64,000 bases of DNA, from assembly GCF_029962835.1 (NCBI RefSeq), contig NC_080579.1, positions 80,865,959 through 80,929,958 of the forward strand. The letters run 5' to 3'. Each line of letters starts with the position of its first letter. Within the stretch, counting starts at the first letter, position 1. Shown piece by piece: positions 1 through 11,392 of this stretch. The position numbers and the translations under genes are program-made. The notes beneath the pieces are model-generated. The model was not told the DNA's origin. It saw nothing but the letters and a program-made list of their open reading frames with translations, and ran no database searches. Source of the DNA: Magnolia sinica (Eukaryota > Streptophyta > Magnoliopsida > Magnoliales > Magnoliaceae).

Positions 1-84
1 ATGATTGCGTAAGGATTTCTTAACCGGTGGAGCATTGTATTCTGGTTGGTTCTCGATGATGGTTTCAGAAATTTTTTGAGACAT
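1..84 (-). CDS. Athila-type Ty3 gag, N-terminal fragment running off the window
   Basis: Read on the minus strand, an ATG at 84 opens 28 codons that stay open to the window edge. The peptide begins MSQKISETIIENQPEY and continues APPVKKSLRN, which parallels the start of the gag of the plus-strand element at 59653 (APPPRTLRDYL). It lies downstream of an Athila-type LTR, primer-binding site and A-rich leader, exactly where gag should start. The gag protein would form the particle that packages the element's RNA. Only the first codons are visible, so whether the gene is intact beyond the edge cannot be judged. Confidence 0.55.
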   Translation of the reverse strand, partial: MSQKISETIIENQPEYNAPPVKKSLRNH

Positions 85-658
85 AGGTTGTTTCCTAACA
101 TAATCATTTGACAGCCTTACACAATTTCTCACATTCTCTAAAACTAGCTCAGCATACTGATGTTCTCACTCTTGCATATACATGATGAACCCTAATCTTG
201 AATCTAATCTTAAAATAGAATAAAAGAAAATTCCTACTGGAATATGGAAAGTAAGTAAAGGAGAAGTTAGAAGGAGTTACCGGTTTGGAGATTTCTATGT
301 TTAGATCCTACAAAACAGAAAATAATGTTAGTTTCTAAAAATAAATAATAATAAAAAACCCTAATCTAAAAACAAGACAAAAAGTTAGTCTTAAAAACAA
401 ATTAGTTTCTAAAAATAAATTAGGAAAGTTTCTAAATCTAGAAATAGAAAGAAAAGTAAGTTCCTAAAAACAAATTAGGAAAATTTCTAAATTTAAAAAT
501 AGAAAGAAAAGTTAGTTTCTAAATCTGAAAATATAAAGAAAATTTAGTTTCTAAAAACAAATTAGAAAGAACCTTAACCTAAAAATAGAAAGTAAATAAA
601 TCCTAATTTTAACCTAATTCCAAAACTAATAAACTCCAGAAAACACAACCGTCAATCT
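85..658 (-). other. Untranslated leader of the minus-strand Athila-type element
   Basis: A-rich on the plus strand (T-rich in element sense), built from loosely repeated 'tttctaaaaa' and 'aaatagaaagaaaa' phrases. The leader of the plus-strand element at 58997-59652 has the same texture and shares the opening after the PBS (gagattgacggtt in element sense). No coding region was seen. Confidence 0.6.
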
Positions 659-673
659 CCGGTAACGGCGCCA
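659..673 (-). other. Primer-binding site, Athila type
   Basis: The minus strand reads TGGCGCCGTTACCGG six bases inside the LTR end. It matches the PBS of the sister element at 58980 (TGGCGCCGTTGCCGG) except at one base. This form is typical of Athila-group elements primed by a host tRNA. Confidence 0.75.
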
Positions 674-679
674 AAAACT

Positions 680-1920
680 TGTTCACAACCCCAACTGTAG
701 AGTCGCGATGTAGTAATAATCTCGGTAAGACCAAGGAGAAATCCACAGGGACTGATCTTTTATGTTTCTGAAATTAACTAGAAGTAGAACTATAAGAAGA
801 TGTGAAACTAATTTTGAAGTGATTGAGAGAGTAATTGTGAATTAAGTAATTAAAACTAAGAATTTAAAAGTGGGACCTAGGGTACCAAAGATCCACTTGT
901 AGTGATCAGGGAGCCCTCTAGCTTGATTCAAGTAACACAATTAGAATTGGAGTCCTATCTTATACAATTGGAAAATATATCAATAAAACCAAATCTGAAC
1001 TTTCATTGACCTAATTCTCAATGAAGGAGAACTATGATAATTGACAGGGATTCCATTACCATGCCCAGGAGACAATGGCAAACAACAGGATTTACCAATC
1101 CCATAATCTCAAAGCGGGAGAATTATGAAGATTAGGAAGGATTCCATCACCCTACCATGCCCAAGGGACGATGGTGAACAACAGGACTTACTAATTTCAC
1201 AATCTCAAATCAGGAAAAGAAGATACTCAAAGCTATTACAGATCTATTATAATTTGAGTCACAATAAACCATTAAAAACTGAAAGTATTCCTTAAATATC
1301 AAATTAGAATACATGTAGTTCAACATAAACATGAATCAAAGTAATGTAAACATCCCATCATGCTACAACTTTCACCTCTTAGCCCTATCTAAGTGGTTTA
1401 GCTAACCATAGACATGGTTGGATCTAAAACCTTAGAAGAAAGCATGAAAATAACGAAGGAAGAAGAAGAAAAACTCTTAGCAACTTTCGCACCTAGTTGA
1501 AAAACTCTAGAAACCGCCTCAAATTTAAGTAGTTTGCTAAAATAGACTTCACTCTGCACAGTTTCTCAAAATAGACTTCACTCTGCGCAATTTTACAAAA
1601 TGACCTAGAGTTTCAGAATATGCTTTTTCAAGACAATTTCAGGATTCCTTTTCTTCACTTCAAATCTTTAATTCTCTTCCTTTATCACTTGGTTTCCTTG
1701 GATATTTGGGTCTTGAAATCTTCAACCTTGGTTATATAAGATCCATTCTTTGCCTTGGTGATTCTTGAGCATCAAATCCATGCTTTTAGCACCCTTTTCA
1801 ATCGAAGCTCTTAAATTCACCTTGCAACACAAATATGAGTAAAATAGAATATTAAGCATTATCATGCTCATAAAACCAAGATATAAATGGGGGATAATAT
1901 GCAATATTTGACCGTCAACA
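680..1920 (-). repeat. 5' LTR of minus-strand Athila-type retrotransposon
   Basis: In element sense it starts TGTTGACGGTCAAATATTG and ends GAACA just before the PBS, giving TG...CA ends and 1241 bp. The sister LTR at 56860-58973 starts TGTTGAGGGTCAAATATTG and shares blocks such as 'agggctaagaggtga' and 'gtaagacctgttgttcacc', but is 2114 bp long. This copy therefore lacks, or the other gained, roughly 870 bp. The right edge cuts directly into a copia RNase H gene, so the element inserted there. The partner LTR and the second TSD copy lie outside the window. Confidence 0.8.
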
Positions 1921-2329
1921 AATCACTCCTCCTTCCTCAAGCACCTGTCTGATAAAATAGTGACAAATATCAATATGTTTAGTACGTGAGTGATAAATTA
2001 AGTTTTTAGCTAAATTGATCTCACTTTCGCTGTCACAATTAACCAGCACGGCATGCTACTAAAGCCCCAACTGATTTATCATCCCTCTCAACCAAACACC
2101 TTCCTTGAAAGCCTCGGTCATTGCCATATACTCAACTTCAGTTGTAAAAATAGCCACCACATACTTAAGCTTCGACATCCAACTGATCACTCCACCCATT
2201 AGCACAAAAAAGTAACCTGAAATCGACCTCATAGAATCCACATTGGTTGCGTAATCAGAATCCACATACCCAACTCACTTGGCCCCTTATTTCTCAAGAG
2301 GTAAAAAGTAGTCCTGCGTACCTTGAATG
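1921..2329 (-). pseudogene. Ty1/copia RNase H remnant, downstream part
   Basis: Minus-strand translation gives the copia RNase H region in order: YVDSDYATNVDSMRSISGY, ISWMSKLKYVVAIFTTEVEY, then NLIYHSRTKHIDI and the closing FIRQVLEEGG. In the live family this domain degrades the RNA strand of the RNA-DNA hybrid. Stops and frameshifts occur (for example after 'NQLGL' near 2060), so it is dead. It is cut at 1920 by the Athila LTR. On the other side it is interrupted at 2330-2337 by a hAT-like element and resumes at 6647, where the reading REQHWKAVKCLLQYIQGTQD picks up. Confidence 0.8.
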
Positions 2330-2784
2330 TATTGAAGTAGAGCTAGGCACGGGATGACTCGACTTGCCTAACTCAACTCATCCAACTCGTTCGGACCCGA
2401 CTCGACCCGAACCAAATGGGTGAGTCAGTCCGAACTAAGTAGGCTTCGCACAATCTGAACTCAAACCGAGTCGAGTTACCCAGTAACTTGACTCGACTCA
2501 ACCCGAAACTTGATCCGGTCAGACTCGAGTCGATCCGAAACTAACTTGACTTAGATTCGGGTATATATAATAAGAAATTCTAATTTTTAAGTATCTCTAA
2601 CCATATACTCCACACTCGACCTCACCCCGACCCCATCCCAAACTCTCTCTTCCTCCCTCATCCTCCTCTTCCAAGCCCGACAACCTCCCACCACCATCAC
2701 CACCCTCCTCCCCTCTCTTTCTCTCCTCTCCACTCCATCCCACCCTATTCCAAGCCCGGCAGCCACCCACTCCATCACCACCCT

Positions 2785-2788
<4 letters not shown>

Positions 2789-2835
<47 letters not shown>
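2789..2835. repeat. (CT)n microsatellite
   Basis: About 23 uninterrupted CT units inside the left part of the hAT-like element, flanked by further pyrimidine-rich sequence from about 2640 to 2870. Open reading frames across it are low-complexity artefacts. Confidence 0.95.
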
Positions 2836-2839
<4 letters not shown>

Positions 2840-2973
2840 CCACTCTCTCCCTCCCTCCCTCATCTCTCGATTTGAATTGGTGTCAACTCGAACCAACTTG
2901 GTACTTTTTACTAGGTCAGACTTGGTTCGGATTAGTGCAAGCTAGACCCAGATTCAGATCAGTTTAGGCATGA

Positions 2974-5900
2974 TCTAACACTCTGATTCTTGAAACCCGA
3001 GTGTTAACCTTTAAAGATAGCCAAAATTTCATGCTTATTTTTTTTTCTTTTCTTTATTAGAGTGAGCAATTTAGCGAAATAAAAATAAATCAAGTATAAG
3101 AGGGAAGTCCAAATACACATAACAAAATATTTGAGTGGCTACCCAAAGGCTTATACAAACCAATGTCTTAAGTTTTTACAATATATGACAATACAAATTA
3201 AATACGAATGAAATTAGCAATAGAGAGTCGCAAGATCATCTGGCTCCTCCTATTCTACGCGAATACCAACAAGCACATCATTTGCATCTCCTGCACACTT
3301 AATATGATTTGATAGTGTCAATGGCTATCCTATTGAGGTTTAACCCCCAAGATTTATCGAAACATCGGGATATTTAAGCATAGTTTATCAAGAACAATAT
3401 ATAATGAATATTTCACAATAACCATCAAAATAATGAGAAAAAATTCATCAGATGCGCAGCATTAAATAAATTTTACATTGATATTCTTATTTAAATGCAT
3501 GGATGCATGCACATGCTCACAGACCAGGGGATGCTCATCCAGTTGGAAAAAGGTTGCTTAAGGAGAACTAGCCACCCAAAAAGTACATAAGGTATATCCA
3601 AGGGGCACTAGTTACCCAGAAAAGACCATGCAACTAGGACACCCAAGGTGACCTAGCTTCTTGGGAAAGTATTCTATGATACGCCCAAAGAAAACTAGAC
3701 ACCCAGAAAAGTCTATGCGAAAAGGACAACCCATGGTAGTCGAATGCATGCGCCGAAAACTTAGGATCACTAAGTAAAATACTCTATGGTACTGTCCGTA
3801 GTGACCCAAGAAAATCCCGTGTCTTGTATCGACTACCCGGTAAAGTCCACATACCATGAGATGCATGATTAGCCCCAACTATTATTATTCCAATTGCATA
3901 CAGTCGAGTTATGAAAACTTAAAGGTCACTATGAGGGTTCGTCACCCAACATAGGCTAATAACTTAGCATAATATCCCATGTCAACACCCCCAACTCATG
4001 GGAATCTAATAAATAAGATATTTTACAGGTGACCTCATCAACTAGTGGTTAATCATTGTTCAACAAGTGGAACTTACCATCACATGGTTATATAAAACTA
4101 ATCCATCAAATCAACATAAGGCAATTATTCCATAAAAGCTGTAAGGGCCAAATATTCTAATCAATGATGCGATTAGAAGTGATTATTTCCTAAAAGCCAC
4201 AAGGGCCTAAATGAACCACAAGATGGTAAATTCACAACAAACATTCCATTTAACCTATTAGAAAAAGTGGCCACTAGTTCGAGGACTTCTGAAGCCACCA
4301 TTAGGTAAGCACAAGTGGCAAAACAAGCCACACGTAATATCATTAGCACTTGCACATATAAAGTACGCATCTTAAATCAGAATAGGAATACTAGAGTTCC
4401 ATAACATGTTAAACTACTTGAATTTAGATTTAAGCATATTACATTTATAAAGAATTACTCAAATGGAACTAACATTCATAATTATTTCCACATAGCACTA
4501 TATCAAGTAATCAACAAAATAAATGAACTAAGCTAACTACATTGATGTAGAAAAGCTTGACGGGTGATCCTCACCTTAAAGTCAAATCCCTCTCTTGTTG
4601 TTGTTAGATTCACTTATTCTCATTTTGGTGTTGAATCCTACCATAAATCACAAGAATTGTGTGATTAGACCACAACATTACATCCTACAATCGATTAAGA
4701 TCAACCTTAATGCTTCAATCAAGTAGAATTAGGATATTCAATCTATGTTTTAGTCCTAGGTTTGATTCTTAGGGATTTTGACTCCCACATTCAAAATAAA
4801 CATAGAAGCTTAGAATAATAAATTAATTCCATTCCTAAAATGATATAAGATGGCTTACCCAATCGAGTCGAACCCACTTTGGTTTGATTTGGTGAGATTT
4901 GGCAAAACCCAAGGGATGTCGAAATAGCTTTCGTTGTGACCCAATTCCTGGCTTTTTCGGCAATAACACCTGCCAAGTTGAACTGAACTTGACCCACGCT
5001 TGGCCCAACTCACCACTAAAACAGTGGGTCGACTCATCGAGTCAATTCAGCTATCAACTCCGCCCCAACCTTTCCTTTCTCCTTCTTTTGTTCCTTCTTA
5101 CTTCCCTCGACACAACTACGACCAACAGCTTGCTAGACCCAACCGAATCGAAGAATCAGCGAGTTGGCGATCCATTTGACTCGTTAAATACTCGATTCAA
5201 CCCAACATGGTGAATCGGCAAACATGGTGGACAGTCGGGTCTCTCTCTCTCACACACTATTCTCCTCCTTTCTTCTTTCTTTCTTCCACATTTTTCCTAA
5301 GATGATCAGTAACAGCTGGTCATGAACCAACCCTGCAAGACAAACCGACTCAGTGAGTCGATCCATCTAAACTCGGTAGCGAGTTAAGCACTCGGCCTCC
5401 CCACATTTACAACAACATCTATACAACTCTCCCTTCTTCATCTTTCCTTCCTTTCTTCTTTCTCTTTTTATTTCTTCCTCATAGCCAAACATGACCTAAA
5501 CTTAGTCCAGATTCGAGACCAAACATACGAATCGCATCGAGTCAGAACCCAAACCCAAACTGACAGGGACGCACCTGCACCCTCTCTTCTCTCAATCTTC
5601 TCTTCCTTGTGCTTTTCTTCTCCTTCTTCTTTCTCTGTTGGAACAACCAGGTGAAGCCTTGGACTTGGTCCGCACTCACCAGCAGACTCAACTCAGTTTG
5701 AGCTGGTGCAACAACGCACCCACCCTCTCACTCTCTTTCTTCTTACTTTCTTTCTCCCTCTTCCTTCTCCCATTTTCACTCTCCGTACGACTAGAGGAGC
5801 CTAGACTTAGACTTCACCATGCGGCTCAAAATGCTTGAACCGATCAAGAAGATTGATGGGGAAGATTGGACTCCAATGGTATTATTAGATTACCATATTG

Positions 5901-6527
5901 ATCATTCGGCTGATTCATGGCTTAGGTGGGCCATACTATAATATTTTTGGGTTTTATTTGTGGATTCCAATCGACTCGACGGTCAGATCATTTATAGATC
6001 TGGTTATTAGTGATTCTTATGATTTCTAGCCCAACCCACATGGAAATCCTTAGTAGATTGGGTGATCTTAGGGTCCAATTGCAATGATCGAGTGATGGAT
6101 TGTTAAATTGAGTATGATTGCCTAATAATAAGTAGCTCTTATGTTTGAAAGAGCTACCCGATAAATGTTTAGACAATTAATCATTGATGCTAGGCAATCT
6201 AATGGTTGGATTGTGATCTTGATAGATAGATGGGTGCCCTACGATGTATACATGAGATTTCTGGGTGTTTTATATTTTTGATTTTATAAAGTGGTTGGTG
6301 AGTAGGATTCTTTTTAAATATCAATGGACTTATAAAATGACCTTAGACTTGACCCGATGAGAGTCGTAATCTAATAGAATTTTCTAGAATTGATCATGGG
6401 TTATAAAGATGTTCTCTTTGTGATTATTTGGCAATGATATATATATTGTGTTCCCATACGCCTAAAATACTTTTCTTTTTATGATTTAAATGGAAACACC
6501 CGAGTACTAAAAGTACGGGGTGTTACA
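2974..6527 (-). mobile_element. Solo LTR of a Ty3-type element inside the hAT-like element
   Basis: In element sense the right end starts TGTAACACCCCGTACTTTTA and the left end finishes AATCAGAGTGTTAGA, a decayed form of the usual GTGTTACA end. Flanks are catga (2969-2973) and catgc (6528-6532), a 4-of-5 target duplication. The flanking hAT halves are continuous across it. No internal coding region, PBS or polypurine tract was seen in 3.55 kb, so a solo LTR left by LTR-LTR recombination is the simplest reading. The long LTR with a TGTAACACCCC start recalls Tekay/Del-group Ty3 elements; the clade is inferred. Confidence 0.6.
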
Positions 6528-6646
6528 CATGCTGGAGTCAGTACTGAGTTGAGTTGAGTTTGGGTCAGGCCTATTTTAAAACCTAATCAAGTCAGGTCAA
6601 CCCAAACTCAGTCCAACTCGACTCAATGCCCAACCCTATATTGAAG

Positions 6647-6720
6647 TAGACATTTCACTGCTTTCCAATGTTGCTCTCTAGTTTTAGACAAATGAGGTGA
6701 ATTTAATACCTGTTAGGGTG
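6647..6720 (-). pseudogene. Ty1/copia RNase H remnant, upstream part
   Basis: The minus strand reads REQHWKAVKCLLQYIQGTQD, the copia segment that normally comes just before the block at 1921-2329. The reading runs across the hAT insertion point. The upstream limit is set roughly, where copia similarity ends and PMD-gene similarity begins. Confidence 0.65.
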
Positions 6721-7659
6721 GATTTAATGAGATTTGTTCTAAAATATGGATAAAACTACATCTGGACAAGCTAGATAGATTGCTTCATATATGCTTTTTT
6801 TTAACACACGCACACACACCCCCACACACTCATGCCGTAGTGGGATTTCACCACCTATGTGTACACGAACCCTTGACCAGGTGTTGAAACTCCTAAGAGT
6901 CTACCACCAGAGCAAGAGCAAGGACCCATTTGCTTCTAGATTGCTTCATATATGCTGCGGTAAAGATGACCGAGTACAAATGGAGTAATGATAAGTTGAC
7001 GACCCTTAGCAAGCACCTCGGCCACCTGGATATATTTTTTAGGAATTTGCAAAGTGCTCACACATAACAGAAATTGATAGATCTATATAAATAGAAATAC
7101 CATGTGTTCTTGTTCATCTAGTTCATCCTGAGACTTGCACTGAAGTGCCATGAAAGTAGAATATGCCCTGTTGGTCTTGCTTGGGTGAATAATGGATGGG
7201 GATTTTTCATAATGAAGTCCGGGTAGATAGTTTCGCCAAAAGGGAAAAGGTAAGTGAATGCACATATATCCATAATCGATGGACCCATGGGGTCACATCC
7301 GAAATGGAATTTATTGGTCGATCGACTTCAGAAGGTCGACGTTGCTATAAGAAGGAAAGGATTGGTTAGAAACTCCTGCTGAGAGAGTTTAATGCATTCA
7401 TAAAATTTTCCTTGTTTCCACGTATCACCATGTTGTACTTCCACATGAGCAAACACTCAGCCCATCCATTCATTGGTTTTGGTCATGCTCGTAGAGAATT
7501 GAATGCATTAGAGGGATCTAAAAAGTCGTCTAATTAAACAATCAGAACTTCATCGGGATACTTCAGGAAGATATGCTCGATTTTGCGAAGGTGTTCATAA
7601 GTGATTGTCGATTGTAAAGTAGGACCGAGTGTTTACATTAAAGTGTCTGGATCAATTGG
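6721..7659 (-). pseudogene. Plant mobile domain (PMD, aminotransferase-like) gene, 3' part, broken
   Basis: Minus-strand reading in several frames gives SIMDICAFTYLFPFGETIYP, then YSTFMALQCKSQDELDEQEH, then ITPFVLGHLYRSIYEAI. The '(D)EEH..FL' block and the 'A+..LA.G..L.+.PF+LG.LYR' block are the recognisable PMD pattern. PMD proteins occur both as host silencing factors and as passengers or coding parts of plant transposons. Frameshifts and stops (for example a stop just after the EH block near 7083) make it non-functional. It is interrupted by a SINE at 6795-6936, and its 5' end lies at 17041-17147 beyond a 9.4-kb LTR insertion. Assignment rests on recalled motifs. Confidence 0.55.
6795..6936 (-). 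mobile_element. tRNA-derived SINE, copy 1
   Basis: Flanked by a perfect 19-bp duplication, tagattgcttcatatatgc, at 6776-6794 and 6937-6955. On the minus strand it carries an A-box-like GGTGGTAGACTC and a B-box-like AAGGGTTCGTGTAC, followed by 'ggtggtgaaatcccactacgg' and an A-rich end. These are the marks of an RNA polymerase III-transcribed, LINE-mobilised SINE. Related copies are at 32951-33073 (-) and 41183-41301 (+). It interrupts the PMD pseudogene. Confidence 0.85.
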
Positions 7660-10600
7660 TATCACGCCCCAAACCCGGAAATCGGATTCACAAGAATCCC
7701 GATTGCCAAACCTGGTGTGGACAGCCTCCGTAGTACCCCATTCTCGGCTCCTAGCGTCCATACGCCAGATTCCGATCCTGAGATCCTACAAGGAGGATTT
7801 TCCAACATATATCTGTCTCATAAGAAGCATAACCACAAGTATACCCAAATCATAAAGGCAACATCATCATCACATATCCACTAATATAATCATTTGAATA
7901 CAATGCTGAAAGGGAACTACATATATCGAAATCAAAGCTCCAGAAGATAGTTGCACGCTCCAAGCTCAACGCTGCTGCAACCTAACACCACCTGCACGCA
8001 TGTATCATGCATAAGCTTATAGAAGCTTAGAGGGTGGTGAAAGTGTGTGTAAGGTAAGTTTCAAGTATACAATAAAGCTCATAAATCATACATCATCGGG
8101 ATAAGCGAAAATACTGACAAGATCATAAATCATACGAAATCAAAGTAAGTAGACATATACTGGTAAGTCCATGAGTTATATAATATCAGAGTATGCAATG
8201 CGGGTCGGCTATACAAATGAGGAGTCATAGAGAGCCAAATATCAGATGTTGAGTGTACAATGCAATATATAAATCCTGCTAGTTCGTCTAGGCCATATAA
8301 ATATAAAAAAACATAACGACCCAAAATGCCATATGCATACGGATGCAATATGCGATACGAATGAAATGACCAAGCTGGAGTGTGAGGTCGGGATGATAGT
8401 ACGTAGTATCGTAGGCTACAGGGTCCATCACAAGGAACTTTTATCCAAACCAGTCCCATACCTAAATTTGGATAGTCAGACTCAATGTGGTAAATTCCTG
8501 GTCTTAGGTTAGTCGCGCGCCCAAGCAAAATCCTGGCCATGCAAAGATACACGTAACAAATAGTTGCGCATCACCAACCTGAGTGGATAGTGAATGAATG
8601 AATTAATGAATATGCAATTCCTGCTCAATAAGTCCGCATATCAGTACGGTTCCTCTTTGGGATCATCACCGGGGTCTAGTACACTCCACACTACCTGCCG
8701 CCCCATCAAATGCACAACTAGGTAAGTGAAAGAGACCTCACTATTCACCTGGCCAGTAGTCTACCAATACCTACCTGGCTCGTCGATAGTGGACCTATTC
8801 CTCGAGCTGGTCAAACTTAGCCTAGCTATGCCTACTCCCTCAGGCGGGTAAGGCCATACTCCCTCCCAATTGACCACAACACAGTGAGAGACGCGACCTC
8901 CTGGTATCCAGCACTCGGGCGCTCATATATCCACTCGGTCCTGACGTTGGTGCATCCTCTGGTACCAAGAGGGTTTTAGGAATTTTCACCCTGGGCCATC
9001 TATGGTAGCCCGATGCTCGAACTAAATATTTTTAGTGTCCCATCTGGCCATCCATGATACGCCTGTGGAGGCTACGGCCCTGATGTCGCTAGGGCATACA
9101 GTAATCACAACACACAATGTAAGATGCATGAGTCATACAATCCAGTCATGCATCAATCCTGCGCATACCATGCGCTCATGTGTGATAACCTCCGCCTATT
9201 AGAGAGTCTTATAACAACCTGCCCAATGACATATGCAATGGTCAACCATATCTCATAACAAACATGCAGATAATGCGTACAGGCATGTATCATGATGCTA
9301 TGGTATCACATACTTATAATCAGTATCAATAACTGGCATCGACAATCAACCTCGACAAGGTGGACATTTAACTAACATTGCCCCCAAGGAATGACCCATA
9401 TAGAGCCTAACATACAGTGGACTCATGGCCTCCCATAAGGGCCAAATATACAACACCATGGGTGTCACGCCCCAAACTCGGAGACCGGGCTCACAAAATT
9501 CCCGATCGCCGAATCCGGCGCCGACAGCCTCCGTAGAACCCCATTCTCGGCTCCCAGCGCCCATTCGCCAGGTTCCGATCCTGGGATGCTACAAGGAGGA
9601 TTTTGTACATCAGTTTGATTCGTAATAAGCATAACCAAAGGCATAACCCACAAACAACAACCAAAAACTCCATCACATTTCCACTATAATAAAAAACTTT
9701 CCAAGTACAATGAGCATAAGGGAAATACAATGAAGATAGACCAAAACTCCAAAAGAAGATCAGCCACGCGTCCAAGCCTCAGCGCTACTGCGATCCAACG
9801 TCACCTGCACACAACGGTCATGCATAAGCTTATAGAAAGCTTAGAGGGTGGTGAAAGTGTATGCTCAAGGTGATAATGTAGTCATGCAGTATCAGAGTAA
9901 TGCGGAACATGCTGATGAATGCTAAGAATCCCATTAGCCGTACCAAGGCCATGCGGTGCAAAGAATGATGTCGGCCATACCAAGGCCATGCAATGCAAAG
10001 TCAAGCATACAAATCCTCATCTAAGTCCACATGTCAATACGGCTCAAGTCTGGAATATCACCGGGGTCTAGTACACTCCAAGCCAGATTGCCGCCCCATC
10101 GCGCGCAATAAGGTGAGTGGAAAAGACCTCACTATCCGCCTGCCAATATCGGGCTCGGCTCGTCAATAGCGGACCCATTCCTCGAGCTGGTCAGACTCAG
10201 CCTAGCATTGCCCCCTACTCTCGGGCGGGTAAGGCCGCACCCCCTTCCAACCGACCACGACACAGTGGAAAGCGCAACCGTCTGGTAATCGGCACTCAGC
10301 GCTCATGCATCCACTCGGTCTAGACGTTGGAGCAACCTCCTGGTACCATAAGGGTTTAGGGACTTTCACCCAGGGATATCTATCACACCCCATGTAGAAC
10401 AGTATTTCCGGTATCCAATCCTGCCAACCACGATGCGTCTGTGGAGGCTATGGCCCTGATGTCGCTAGGGCGTACAGTAACAATATCACACAATGCAAAT
10501 GCATGAATCACACTATCCAGTCATACAGCAATCATGCGCGTATCGTGCGCTCATGTAGGGCAACACCCCCTGTACGGGAGCCCCTAAACAATCTGCCCGA

Positions 10601-10883
10601 AGGCTATGCTATGATCAGTCATTTCTCATATCAAGCATACGTATGATGCATATGATCATGAATCATGAAATTAAACATGCTATATAGGATGGATGATGTA
10701 CATAACGAAGGTGGGCCTAGACGGCCTACGCACGAGCCTAACAATGGGCCTTAGGGAATGTCAGAATGCGGACATTTAACCACACTATACTTGCAATGTG
10801 GACGTCAAACCACCATTGCTCCCAAGGCATAGTCCTGACGTAAACATCATTACATAAATCATGCTGGGATCGTACATTGCAAT

Positions 10884-11235
10884 GGACCTTAGGCACGTCC
10901 CATTGGGCCTTAAATACGTCAAATGGGCCATATCATATGGGCCTTGTATTCATCAAGTGGGCCACATCACTGGGCCGCACCAATGGGCCTTATGTGCATT
11001 GCAATGGACTATAAACTGTGGGCTTTAGAACGTATCAAATGGGCCTAATCTTATGGGCCTTATGTGTATCAAATGGGCCACACCAATGGGCCCCAAATGC
11101 ACATCAAATGGGCCTTAACACATAGGCCCCAATATGTCTTAATGGGCCTTAAACCATGGGCCCTTAATACCTCAAATGGGCCTTGACCCATGGGCCCATA
11201 ATACATCAAAGTGGGCCTCAATTATGGGCCATAAG
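10884..11235. repeat. TGGGCC ladder in the inner LTR
   Basis: Short units of the type 'acatcaaatgggccttaa' recur every 15-25 bp with variable spacing, for example at 10920-10990, 11040-11110 and 11150-11230. The outer LTR has a longer version at 13505-14690. TGGGCC/T equals the plant 'site II' promoter motif recognised by TCP factors; that link is an inference. Confidence 0.8.
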
Positions 11236-11263
11236 TAATGAAATGGTCCTCCCATGCCAATAA

Positions 11264-11335
11264 AAAAATATATATATATATAATGTACATACAGTACATA
11301 TAATATTATATATCATATAATATTATATATATATG

Positions 11336-11381
<46 letters not shown>

Positions 11382-11392
11382 AATATATAAAT
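11264..11392. repeat. (AT)n-rich tract in inner LTR
   Basis: Runs of 'tatatatata' with short interruptions. A similar AT tract sits at 14361-14402 in the outer LTR, and others lie near 15275-15313 and 15720-15760. Reading frames over it are not credible genes. Confidence 0.9.

Larger units (their letters stand above)
2338..6638. mobile_element. hAT-like non-autonomous element, split by a solo LTR
   Basis: Perfect 8-bp target duplications TATTGAAG lie at 2330-2337 and 6639-6646. The termini are inverted and imperfect: TAGAGCTAGGCA on the left and TAGGGTTGGGCA on the reverse complement of the right. The interior is rich in 'actcgactcg' and 'acccgaacc' phrases. Removing the solo LTR at 2974-6527 leaves about 0.74 kb and no transposase, so it must have moved with a hAT transposase from elsewhere. 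An 8-bp TSD and TAGNG-type ends are standard for hAT. It sits inside the copia RNase H remnant. Confidence 0.75.

Noticed and set aside
2587-2896. Overlapping minus-strand frames rich in Arg, Glu and Gly
   Set aside because: They are translations of a (CT)n and pyrimidine-rich tract within a hAT-like element.
4791-5838. Several short frames with leucine-rich segments resembling signal peptides
   Set aside because: They lie inside a solo LTR, are low complexity (cttcttt runs) and match no family I know.
8130-8552. 140-residue minus-strand frame
   Set aside because: It lies within the outer solo LTR; the homologous part of the inner LTR does not preserve the frame.
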